This document shows positions 11,169 to 21,745 of a DNA stretch of 64,000 nt, one piece after another. The position numbers were made by a program, and so were the translations under genes. The DNA is from Trema orientale (taxonomy: Eukaryota > Streptophyta > Magnoliopsida > Rosales > Cannabaceae). The DNA is taken from assembly GCA_002914845.1 (NCBI GenBank), contig JXTC01000488.1, positions 127,556-191,555 on the forward strand, in the 5' to 3' direction. The first letter of the stretch is position 1. Each line of letters begins with the position of its first letter. Under the pieces are notes generated by a model. That model did not search any database, was not told the DNA's origin, and worked only from the letters and a program-made list of their open reading frames with translations.

Positions 11169-11650
11169 AATCTTGGTCTTCTAATAGATTTTATGGTTGC
11201 AAAATGTTTATCCCCTGTCAGAAACTTAAAGCTCTCAAGCAAAACTTGAAAACTTGAAACACTATGGTCTTTGGTAATGTCTTTTATAACCTAGAGCCAG
11301 CTAAAACAGACGACCTGGAGGTCATTCAAAAGGAAATTGCTATTTCTGGTCTTTCTGATTCATTCTTCGTGAAAGAAACTGAAGCTCTTATAGAATATTA
11401 TATCTTCGTCTTCGTCAGCATGCTTCTTTCTTTCGCTAGAAAGCTAGAGTAAAATGGCTGAAGGAGGAGACCGTAATATGTCTTAGACCATAACACATCT
11501 TTCTTTCCTTTGATTGTTAAAATCCAGCGTGCTAACAAGCATATTTCTTCTTTGGAAATTAATATCTCCTTGACTGATTATGTTTTTACTATTAAAGGCG
11601 ACATTTTAGACTACTACTGGAACCTCTTTGGCCCTTCTTTATTTTTCTGA
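11169..11650 (+). pseudogene. LINE ORF2, segment beyond the gypsy insertion
   Basis: Continues the LINE after the TCATG duplication: FYGCKMF..CQKLKALKQNLKTW, then MVFGNVFYNLEPAKTDDLEVI, then in shifted frames RVKWLKEGDRN and the stretch VKIQRANKHISSLEI. These match the linker between endonuclease and reverse transcriptase in plant LINEs (KARVKWLKEGDRNTKFFH is its hallmark). It stops near 11650 before any RT motif, so the element is truncated at its 3' side as well as mutated. Confidence 0.78.
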
Positions 11651-11961
11651 AAACCTGAGAAGAGAATCAAATCTAAGAATTAAGCTGGGCGTGGGTGAGC
11701 AGAGCTGGACGGGCTTGACTGGTGGTGACTAGGAGCTATAGGCACTAGTGGTGACTGGTGGCAAGTAAGAGGCAGGAATCTACCGTACAAATTAAAGAAA
11801 AAAAAAGAAAATGAAGAGCAATATTACTACTATCTGAATGCAACCAAAACTAAGAGTTAGAGATTAGATGGAGAGAAGAAAAGATAAGAGAATCCAAACC
11901 TGAGAGGAGCAAAGCTATGGCGAGAAGAGTTGGGGGCACGGGGAGTATGACGAGGAGTTAG
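11651..11961. other. Intergenic DNA, nothing identified
   Basis: Purine-rich DNA between the LINE end and the next LTR element; no coding or RNA feature seen. It appears to continue at 15595 beyond the inserted element. Confidence 0.4.
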
Positions 11962-11966
11962 CTAAG

Positions 11967-13347
11967 TGTCACGATCTGAGAGTTTCAATGCCAATAATGG
12001 CTGTGCAGTACCAAGACTTCCCAAGTCCCGGTCAGCCTTCTGCCTATTCGTGTACTATGAGTCACTTTTTCGCATCTTTGGGTGTGCACGTTCTAAGCCA
12101 CATGCCTATAAGAATGACTCTCACGGAGTCTTGCTTGCAAGCAACTATGATGGTTTGAATGTGCCACGGCCTCCGCCGAGCCACTCACCTCGGTCATAGG
12201 TTCTCAATGTGCTATCGAGGTTCACACCACGTACCCTCTCTTCCAAGAATGTCCGCACCTTGATAGCATGTGTCACTAAGTGCCGAGACTAAGTTGGCAC
12301 TCCGTCTCATCTAATAAAGCCCCACCAATACCTCTCGGATAGCTTCCATGGCACTAATGGTGTTCTCAAGCCCATAGGCCAATCATTGTGGCAACAAGCC
12401 TGCTGAAGTGCTAGCAACTACCTACGATTCCTTTGTAGCTCATAGTCTTGTGTGCAACCTTCTCGTGTGAGAGCATCATGCTGCCCACCAGTTTCCCACT
12501 TACTGCTGAGGCTCACGTGAGGTTTACTTGTGACCAACACATGTTGAGGCATGCAGGGGTCATAGCGCACTATGCATCCTCTAGTAGTCTCACTCCATAA
12601 GTGGCCCGCCCAAGGCCAACTTATGTTGAGGCATGCATGGTCTTAGCGCACTATACCTCCTCGGCCTCTCCATGAGTGGCCTTTCTATGACCATCTCATG
12701 TTGAGGCATGCATGGTCTAAGAGCTCCACGCATCCTCTAGGAAGTTTAGTCCACAAATCGCGCTTACAGCATAGCAGCCCACAAGTCGAATGCACCACTG
12801 AACCTCCCGTGTGGAGACTATGCCCAATACCAGGCAGCCGGTACTGTCCATGAGTCTCTCCTCCTCGTGATGACACCAAGGATTCCCTCGTAGTTCCCTA
12901 TTGTCTGCCCCTACAAGCACTCTGTATGTGCTAGTATGTAGCTCACTTAGCCATCGGTGCCCACCATGGCCGGGGGTGATGGAGAGCCAACACCATGCAC
13001 CCCACTAAAAAGCATTTTGAGCTTTTGGCCTACTTTCCCAAGGAAACATGATTTTTGTCCAGAAAACATATGACCTAATAAATACTTTTATTCAGGATAT
13101 CAAAGAAATGATCGTGTATATGTGATCCTCTCATCGAGGAGATGGGGCCCCTTCGACCAGAAAAATTATCGGACGCATAACGAAAAAATTAAGAAATTCC
13201 AACTATGTCCCAAATAATATAGAAAATTCTAACTATGTCCCGAAACTCCAAATAAGTGACCGTAGGCAAACTCTCATGGGCAAATCCACATGGCTAGTTT
13301 CCTAGGCTCACTCTTATCATGGACGAGCCTTCCTGCGGCACGTTACC
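11967..13347 (-). repeat. Left LTR of the degraded element
   Basis: 1381 bp. The segment 12298-13347 aligns with 14801-15589. The left LTR contains about 240 bp (roughly 12700-12850) that are missing from the right copy. Confidence 0.68.
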
Positions 13348-14794
13348 TCCTCCCCCACTTTATCCAGTCGATGCCCTTATTGATGATCCTCTACTCTATA
13401 TCCTCTTTAGCTCAATGCTCAAAGGTAACATGCTTTCTCCTATGGCTTCATCTGAACTTAATGCATGTACTTGTCCCACTACTTCTGTAGATGCACCCTC
13501 TGGTCATGATCAATGCTTGCCTACTCTTGGACTATGATCTGAGACCCAATAACATGATGTTCACTCAAACTCAATCCATGTAGAGTACCGTTGTACCAAT
13601 GAATCCGCCGAGTTGAACTCCTCAGAGTTCTGCCTGATGTCCCATTAATCATGAAGCAACCTATCTTTTGATCTTGACCCCGAAGCCTTCGCATACATAA
13701 CGGTTACTTTCTCGCCAACTGTCTGATGTCTACTCCCCTGATCGGAACTTAGATACACCTCCGAAAGGTATGGCTCACGAGCCAACCATTCCCACGGTAT
13801 TCATAATGAGTCTCCTCTGAAACTCGATTTGGTGGTCCTCTGAGCACCAACTATAGGCCACCTCTGTGGCAGACCATTACCCTGATGGCCTGTGGATGCT
13901 ACCTATTTCGTTGCAAGCATACTTCTCTTTCAAGTGGGGCATCTCACAACACGTGGCTCTCAAGCCAACCGCGTTGTTAATGTGGCACCTTGTGCATTCC
14001 ATGCACTTGTGATGACTTTTCGAAGAATTTCTCTAATTTGCCCTCCAGCATGCCGCCTACCAACGGCTTCTTGTAAATGGCGTCACCCAACTTCACAAGA
14101 TACCACAGATTGCTCCTTTGAGTGTTTTCGAGTTATGGCCAATGATCCTCCCGTCATTCATAGCCACTGTGGGTTCCTATCCCATAAGCTCGCCCTCTGA
14201 CTCGCAAGATCCTTGTGCTACAGTCCAACACTATACTCTAAAATCTGTCTCATTGAACGTTGTTTTCTATTTGGTCGACTTATTCTCGTGTGACCAACTT
14301 AGCTGTACTGTGCGTTCTCTCAACGAAGGATTTTTTGAAATTGTCTCAACTCGATGCACCAATCGACATATATTTCAGAATCATTCGGCTTCCAAATCTC
14401 ATACCTTGTAGCTTCCTAATACTTCAATAACATGGTCAAGTAGGCTCCCCCACTTCAGTTTGGAAAAACTTCTCCATTTCGAAGTGCACCTCTCAAGATA
14501 TAGCTCGCAAGCTAATCGCTCTTTTAGCAGCACCCTAGTTCGTTTCTCGAATGTTACTGTTTCAGTGCCTCTGTCATACTGACTTTGGCCCCTTCTGACA
14601 TACCGATGTTGTCTTAGTACCTGAGTCTGGATAACCTTCACCCTAGACAAACATCTTGTAGTTCACTGACATTGCCTTAGTCCCTGAGTTTTGACGACTT
14701 TCACATCGAGGCAACTATCCCTGTCTTAGTTCTTGAGTCTTCAATGACTTCTAACTGAATAACCAACGATTTTTAGTACCTTTAACTACTGGTG

Positions 14795-15589
14795 AAGTCA
14801 GCACTCCATCTCATCTAGATAAGCCCCACCAATGCCTCTCGAATAGCTCCCGTGGCACTAAAGGTGTTCTCACGCCTACAGGCCAATCATCGTGGCAATA
14901 AGCCGGCTGGAATGCTAGCAAGTGCCTACGATTCTTTTGTGGCTCGTAGTCTTGTATGCAACCTTCTTGTGTGGGAGCATCACGCCGTCCACCAGTTTCT
15001 CATTTACTACTGAGGCCCACGTGAGGTCTACCTATGACCAACATGTGTTGAGGCATGCAAGTCATAGCATACCACGCATCCTCTAGTAGTCCTGCTCCAC
15101 AAGTGGCTTGCCCAAGGCCAACTTGTGTTGAGGCATGCATAGTCTTGGAGACACCAAGGGGTCCCCTCGTGGTTCCTTAGTGCCTTCACTTAGCCATCAG
15201 TGCCCACCATGGCCAAGATGGTGGAGAGATAACACCATGCACCCCCCCTAAAGAGCATTTTGAGCTTTTGGCCTATTTTCCCAAAGAAACATGATTTTCA
15301 CCCAGAAAGTATATGGCCTAATAAATACTTTTCTTCAAGATATCAACAAAACGATCGCATATCTGTGATCCTCTCATCGAGGAAATGGGGTCCCTTCGAC
15401 TAGAAAAATTATCGGACGCAAGACGAACAAGTTAAGAAATTCTAACTATGTCCCAAATAATATGAAAAATTCTAACTATGTCTCGAAACTCCACACAAGT
15501 TACCGTAGGTAAACTCCCATGGGCAAATCCATATAGCTATTTTCCTAGGCTCACTCTTATCATGGACAGCCTTCCCGCGGCACATTACA
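14795..15589 (-). repeat. Right partial LTR of the degraded element
   Basis: Aligned with 12292-13347; its inner part corresponding to 11967-12290 is absent. Any primer binding site was lost with that part. Confidence 0.65.
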
Positions 15590-15594
15590 CTAGG

Positions 15595-16690
15595 TACGGT
15601 GGCATCGAGTTTGAGAGAGAGACAGACTTGACGAAAGTGGTACAGGAGGGGAGCTGCGACCTTAAGCCTGTGGCTGGGAGGATGCATCTGGGAAAGCAAG
15701 TGAGTAATAGAGAGAGAGAGAGTGTGTGGGATGGTAAAAGTGAGTGGGAAAGGAGGAAACACTAAATGTTGTGGGCTAATTAGGCTAAATTGGGTGAGTG
15801 GACTAAGTGGCTCATTTGGGCTTAAAATTTAAACTAATAGATTTGTATCATATATTTATAAAAATTGAAAAACATGTATATGTACAAATTACTAATCTAT
15901 AACCAACTGTTTAAGAGTAGAAATTGCATGTTCAGTGTGGTTTAGACTGGATTGGGCAATTTCTGTGGTTTGTTGGTTATTTTGAATACCACTAAATAAT
16001 GGCATTCGAGTATTATTCACAAACGCCAATTCTTCCCCTATTTTTTTGAACTCTTTTTTTTTTTAATTTGCAAAAAAGGCCACAAACGAAAGCAATTTTT
16101 AGTTTTGACTCTATTTGCATAGTTTTGGCCAAAATTAGCAACTTTTTGCTACCAAAAAATAAAAATATTCATTTTATGTCCCATATCTTTATTTTATCAA
16201 TTTACAATGTAAAAATATGAAACCTATATATAGACATTAAATAAAATGACATAATATTAAAATTATTTGTACACCAAACATAATGCGCTAAAAATATATA
16301 TATAAAGCAATACCATTACATAAATTCCATCTTTTAGACATTAAACTCATACAATATTCAAACTAATGTAAAATACAGAATGTATTATACATATGATGCA
16401 ATAACATATACTCGAGTACTCAACATTAAGATTACATAATATTATATTAAACTTGAACACTAAGTATAATGCAAAGTAAATATAATGCAATACCAATGTA
16501 TCGCAATTTGTTCAACAACTATTTGGCTGAGAACTGACATTATAGTGATGTCATGTTTTACTGATGATATCGAATGTTCCAAAGTTTGTTCCTTCGTATT
16601 ATTGATGTGGTCAAACGTCATGATAACTACTTCCAACAATAAAGTAATAGACTTGGTAGACTGGGATTATCGGTTTTACAGAAAGTAATA
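15595..16690. other. Intergenic DNA, no gene seen
   Basis: Begins with a GA-rich stretch (15600-15760), then AT-rich DNA with direct TATA/AATA runs. No convincing coding frame. It may include the left flank of the PIF/Harbinger relic, whose left end I could not place. Confidence 0.35.
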
Positions 16691-16691
16691 G

Positions 16692-17452
16692 TTTTGTTTT
16701 GGATGTTGATATATGGTATACCAGTAGACATTATGGACGAGTACATTAAAATAGGTGAGTCAATAACAATTAAAAGTATGAAGAGATTTTATCGTGCTAT
16801 TGTCGATATCTTTGCCAAACAGTATCTAATAACACCTATTGCTAACGATGTTGCAAGGCTACTTCATGTTGTTCAGTAATATAGTTTTTCATGAATATTG
16901 GGCAGTCTCGATTGTATGAATTAGAAGTAGAAAAATTGTCCAATAGAATATGCTAGACAATACGCAGAGGCATAGTAGGCAGCCAACTATTATTCTCGAA
17001 GCTGTAGTAGATTATGATCTTTGGATATGGCACGCATATTTTAGTATATACTAGATACGAACAATGATATCAATGTCTTGGAGGCATCCTATTGTTTTTC
17101 TAATCTAGCTCAAGGTATTGCTCCTCCTGCTCATTATGCTATTCAAGGAAAAGAATACAATATGGGTTATTATTTAGCTGATAGTATATATCCAAAATGA
17201 TATACTATTGTGCAAACTATTCACCAGCTGCAAGGTAGAAAGAAAAATATTTTGCTATGAAAATGAAGCATCACGATTTGCAGTTGTGGTAGAATCAACT
17301 CATTTTTGGACAATGACTGCTTGCATTATTATGCACAATATGATAATCGAGGATGAACGTAATCTTCATGAACCAATTCAAGAAGCGAGGGAAGCACCAC
17401 ATCCAGAAGTAGAAAAGGTAATAGATGAAAATATAAGATTTCATTAATTTAT
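16692..17452 (+). pseudogene. PIF/Harbinger transposase (DDE nuclease) relic
   Basis: Reads in several frames YGIPVDIMDEYIKIGES..MKRFYRAIVDIFAKQYL (16706-16850), then a LGSLDCMNWKWKNCP-like segment (about 16897-16945) with the first catalytic Asp. NDINVLEAS follows (about 17062-17088) with the second Asp, then EYNMGYYLADSIYPK (17153-17197) and WTMTACIIMHNMIIEDERN (17309-17365). These are the ordered motifs of plant HARBI1-type transposases. The RKDVERAFG segment holding the third acidic residue is missing between ENEA and SRFAVV. Frameshifts and stops abound, so it is inactive. Confidence 0.82.
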
Positions 17453-17557
17453 GGTTCGTCATAGATAAATCAAGGATAAAAATGCTCTTCGTAATGCATT
17501 AATTGATCATTTGTGGGAGGAGTATACTAATTCAGATAGTTAAATAAATATCAGTGT

Positions 17558-17591
17558 NNNNNNNNNNNNNNNNNNNNNNNNNNNNNNNNNN
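17558..17591. other. Assembly gap (34 N)
   Basis: A run of N bases just downstream of the transposase relic. Single N bases also occur at 26501 and 61717. Confidence 0.98.
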
Positions 17592-18119
17592 AAGTGTGAT
17601 GTACTTTTAGGTTCATTGTACAATTTTCTTAATGTAATTTCATTTTTAAATAATATATGAATTATATAAACTAGTAATTTTAGTTAATAAAAAATAATTT
17701 ATTAATCTATTAGTTTCTACAACTTTGTTAGATAATTAAATATATTATTGAATCAATACGTGAAAAACAGTTTGTATGTGGGCATTATTGGTGAAATAGA
17801 TAACTAGAGGGGTTTTAAAAAAAAGTTAGATAAAAAGTAGATAAAAAAAGAATATATCATGAATATTCCTTTTTGGTGTTAGAAATAGAGTAATGGATTG
17901 GAGATAAAGTTACTATTTGATATGAAAGTTACTCCAAAAATAGAGTAAAAGTTACATCAAAATAAAAAAGTGGGTCATGGATGCCCTAATTTTAAGATCA
18001 TGGTTATTTGATGCTCTATTAGTTGTTGGTCAATTATCAGGATGTTTTACCGATCGATTGACTGAAACATTAATTAACTAGTTCTAGATCCACAATCATG
18101 CAAAAAAGGAATATATGTC
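17592..18119. other. 3' flank of the Harbinger relic with candidate terminal repeat
   Basis: AT-rich. At 17971-17986 the sequence TGGGTCATGGATGCCC reads on the minus strand GGGCATCCATGACCCA, a typical plant PIF/Harbinger terminus, followed by TAA, a possible 3-bp target duplication. I did not find a matching left end. Confidence 0.45.
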
Positions 18120-18124
18120 TGAAG

Positions 18125-19918
18125 TGTGGGTAAATTGACTTGACACTTGGGAAAAATATACATACATGCAAAAACTACGGAGAAACAAATGATCATATCA
18201 TGAACGCAGTGGAAAAATAGCGGATTTAGGTTTTAAAATTTTTACATGAAAATAGTTTTCATAACCGTAGAACATGTATACATCATATACAAGATCATGT
18301 ATGACATAAATCAAATCTAGATACAAAATCCTAGAGATGAGATTAGGGTTTACCTCTTGTAGCGTGCCCCTCATTGATCTCCTTATTAATGATGATTAAA
18401 TCTCCAACTCTAGATCTTCTTCTCTATGCTCTTGCTCTTAGTTGATGAGGTGAGTGGGCACCAAGTTGAATCCTTCGTTGGAGAACAATCAAGAACACCT
18501 TCTTAATTTTTTGGAACATCGGGATGTGAGATGAGACTGTGAGATTGCAGAAAACCTTTTCTCTCTCTTTCTCACTGTAGTTGGCGCAAAACCTCTCTCT
18601 CTTTCCCTCTGTTATACGTGTAACTCTGCTAGGGTTACTGTGCAGTTTTTTCTCTCATATATCTTATATATATGAGGCCCAAAACTGCTAATCCCAGTCC
18701 AACTAGGATTAAGCTTGTTCTCCAATTTGGGCTTTGGATGTATTTTTATAAATATGTCCAACTCATGAAACTTATTTATAAAAATACCAAATTCTGTGTA
18801 GAATCATTATTTTACACAGTTTCATGAAACTAATTTCACAAATACCACCAACTAATTAATGAGCTTTATTGAGCTAAACAAGGGACCTAATGGATCCAAA
18901 TAATCTAAGCTTCAATAGTGTGATAAATACATAATAACTCTTATTATGGTATTTATGTAAATACTATTAGTAAAGGGGACACTCTACTAAAGGCCCAATA
19001 CTGCACTCTTAGATTAAATATCATGCCTTTTATAGAGATTGAATGAATTAGCCTTGATTAACTAATCCATCTAACATATTCTATACCACATAGAGAATCC
19101 CTATACAATGCCCAAGTTGGACAGGTGAAATTATCGTAATACCCCTTCAACACATATTTACTTTTAAGTTACCATCTTTCTATTAAGGAATAATGTTGTC
19201 GATAATTTTGTTCTCAATGGTTATTTAGACAAAATTATTAACCAATTCATAAAGTGAATACTAAGATCTTAGATTTAATTATTCCATGAATCTTGAAAGA
19301 ACCTAAAGTGGCATTAATGTATAGTGTCCTTGACTATTTGGTGTTCCCATCAATTCATAAGTCATAACCTCCAATATGCCAGAGTTCACCTCTAATTTTA
19401 TAGAGGTTAATCTTTTAACAAATCAAAAGGCTATAACCCATAAAAGCAAGTCCAGTCAAATATCAAGGATTAAGAGCTATATGCTAAGTAGTTTATGGTA
19501 ACGTAAGAATTGAGTTAAGTACTCCAATCCTTTATATTACCTGGTCCAGTTCAATACACATAATTTATTTATGTTGTACTAGTGTTTCTATCAGAAGTCA
19601 GACACTTCAATGATTTGAGACACATCATTCCCGTTAAGATAGACAAACACTACAGTCTTTAGTAAATAAAGTATTCCATCTTTATTTACAGATTGTGAAT
19701 TAATTCATTTAGACTTAGATAAAGAAACAAGTCTCCCATAATTAAATCATATTTATTTTTTTATACACAAATAAAGTCATGGAATCTTTTTCAGATAAAT
19801 AAACTATTCAGCAGAGACAATTTAATCTAGTAAATATTATAATTGCACATAAGAAAATATTTGTTTACACTAAAAGGGTAAAATTGAAAATCTACTTTTT
19901 AGAGTAAATATCCCAACA
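18125..19918 (-). mobile_element. Solo LTR, probably Copia-type
   Basis: 1794 bp bounded by TGTGGGTAAATTG on the left and AAATATCCCAACA on the right, which on the minus strand gives the classical TGTTGGGATATTT start. A perfect 5-bp duplication TGAAG flanks it (18120-18124 and 19919-19923). A TATA box (TATATATAAGATATA on the minus strand, about 18656-18676) supports the minus orientation. No second LTR or internal domain is present, so it is the product of LTR-LTR recombination. The superfamily is inferred only from the TGTTGGGA start. Confidence 0.83.
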
Positions 19919-19973
19919 TGAAGTTCCTTAACAGACTTTCACTTTTTAAAAACTATAATGTGTGTTTATGAAT

Positions 19974-20149
19974 AATGCTATGGGGCATCATATAGTACCC
20001 AACACCACATGAAATGACAATTTATTATTGGATAATTATAATAATATTTCTAGTAGAGCCTGTGTGCGACTGATTTTATTAATTATAATCATCTAGTAAA
20101 AAATTGTCATGTCATATGGTAGTGGGCACTATTGGTGCCCCATAGTATT
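19974..20149. mobile_element. MITE, copy 1 of a 176-bp family
   Basis: Terminal inverted repeats of about 45 bp: AATGCTATGGGGCATCA on the left and, read in reverse complement on the right, AATACTATGGGGCACCA, both leading into CCCAACACCA/CCCACTACCA and ATGACAATTT. A second copy of nearly equal length lies at 44742-44916. The target duplication could not be defined, so the superfamily is unassigned. Confidence 0.75.
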
Positions 20150-20329
20150 GCGCTATATTTATACACACATATTCAGTTATATCTATACTTGATTAATTGA
20201 GCACTAATTGTAGAGTTTTCTGCTTTTAACCATTTATTTGCAGCAAAATAGATTAGTGAGCAAAGATAAGAGCAACAATAGAAAGGGCTTCTTACAAAAA
20301 AATCAGGCTCAAGGTCTTAAAAATTGAAA

Positions 20330-21470
20330 AATTGGAAAATGATTATACGAATTTTTAAAAAATAATACAAACAATATGAGCTTCTCAAAATAATTATTTT
20401 TACATACGACATTCAATATCATCTTTCTAAATATTTTGGTTATTGTAGACCGAGAAACTAATTTAATTAATAGAAACCAAGAAACTAATTCAGTTATTGG
20501 AAATAAATTTAGTTTCTTATAACTAATAGCTATATCCCCAAAAAATCAATTTGATTACCGAAAACTAGAAACAAAGGTTTATTAGACCTAGGTTTATTAG
20601 AACCGAAGAAAAATGCTACTTGAAACTAGTTTGGATTGTTAGAAATCAGAAACAAATTTAATTACAAAAACTTAAAGGGCTTCTTTCAAAATTCCAGACC
20701 CAAAATACTAAAAATTGAAAAATCTCAGATGGGCCAAATATTTTGAAAAATCCCAGATTGATTTAGAAAAAATATTACTTTTTAAAACATATTTTAGAAA
20801 AATAATACTTTTAATAAATATTGAGAAAATACCACTTTTTCTTCAAAATTGGTATTTTTCAATAGTACTTGAAGTAACCACTTGGGTTAACCAATCTAGT
20901 TACTTGAGATAACCGATCAAGTTACCTAAAGTAAGTTGATTGGTTACTTCAAGTATCTTATCAATTAATAAAAAGTGATATTTTTCTAAATACTTCTGAA
21001 AATAATATTTTTCTAATTAAAATCTAGAATTTTTCAAACATTTTCAAAATCAGGGATTTTCGTTTTTTTTTTTTTTTTTTTGAAAAAGTACCAAAAAAAT
21101 CAAATTTCCTCAAAACTAAATTAGTTTCTCGGTTTCTAGTAACTAAACTAGTTTCTCGATTTCCAATAACAAAATATTTAAAAAATGCTATTAAATATCA
21201 CAGAAAAATAATTATTTTGGGAAGATCATATTTTGATATTATTTTTAAAAAATTAGGTATATTTAAGCAAATCTCTTGAAAATTCTCGGATGGGCTAAAC
21301 GTTTTGGAAAATCTGGGACTTAAATAGATATATATCATTTTTTAAAAATTTATTTAGATATAACATTTTCTAGAAACATTTAGAAAAAAGAAACTTTTTC
21401 TTTCAAATTAGTACTTTTAAGTGGTACTCAAGGTGCCCAATCAGGTTACTTTGGGGTTATAGCTGTCAAA
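20330..21470. repeat. Nested fold-back repeats downstream of MATE copy 1
   Basis: An outer inverted repeat pairs 20340-20520 with about 21105-21270 (GAGAAACTAATTT and AAAATAATTATTTTT motifs on both arms). An inner fold-back unit fills about 20665-21110, with arms sharing AAAAATCYSRGAT motifs, and contains GTTACTTGAGATAACC. A further partial inner unit follows at 21270-21470. Both families recur at 39920-40870 downstream of MATE copy 2. No coding capacity. Confidence 0.65.
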
Positions 21471-21745
21471 CGTGTCTAGACGTGCTAGTTTATTAGCCGG
21501 AATAAAAATACAGGTGAACTTGGAGGCTCAAGATGAATTTTGAAATTGATTTTCGTAGATTAAGCATGAAATTGATACATACAGAAATCTATACTAAAAG
21601 TTATTCACCATATACACACAATTAGCTAATGTAGTGATACACATACTCAAAGGTACGTATAAGCAAATCGAGCAAGAAAACAATATAAAAGTATGAAAGG
21701 ATTTCATTTGAAGCAGATTACTGACAGTGGCATTAACTTCTTAGT
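21471..21745. other. 3' flank of MATE copy 1
   Basis: AT-rich; would include the 3' UTR of the minus-strand MATE pseudogene. No clear polyadenylation signal could be singled out. Confidence 0.3.

Larger units (their letters stand above)
11967..15589 (-). mobile_element. Degraded non-coding LTR retroelement
   Basis: Flanked by CTAAG (11962-11966) and CTAGG (15590-15594), a 5-bp duplication with one change. Ends are TGTCACGATC..CACATTACA. The left LTR (11967-13347) and right partial LTR (about 14795-15589) share long homology, for example around the GTTGAGGCATGCA motifs and the terminal CCTAGGCTCACTCTTATCATGG. On the minus strand a purine tract AGTGGGGGAGGAGG abuts the left LTR at 13348, fixing the orientation. 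GC content is visibly higher than the surroundings. No gag or pol motif was found in 13360-14790. The right LTR has lost its inner end, so this is a deletion derivative or LARD-like element. Confidence 0.72.

Noticed and set aside
12685-14650. Several frames of 60-100 codons on both strands
   Set aside because: They lie in the non-coding LTR element, change frame constantly and show no known domain.
15478-15765. 95-codon plus-strand frame
   Set aside because: Starts within the degraded LTR and runs into GA-rich flank; no homology seen.
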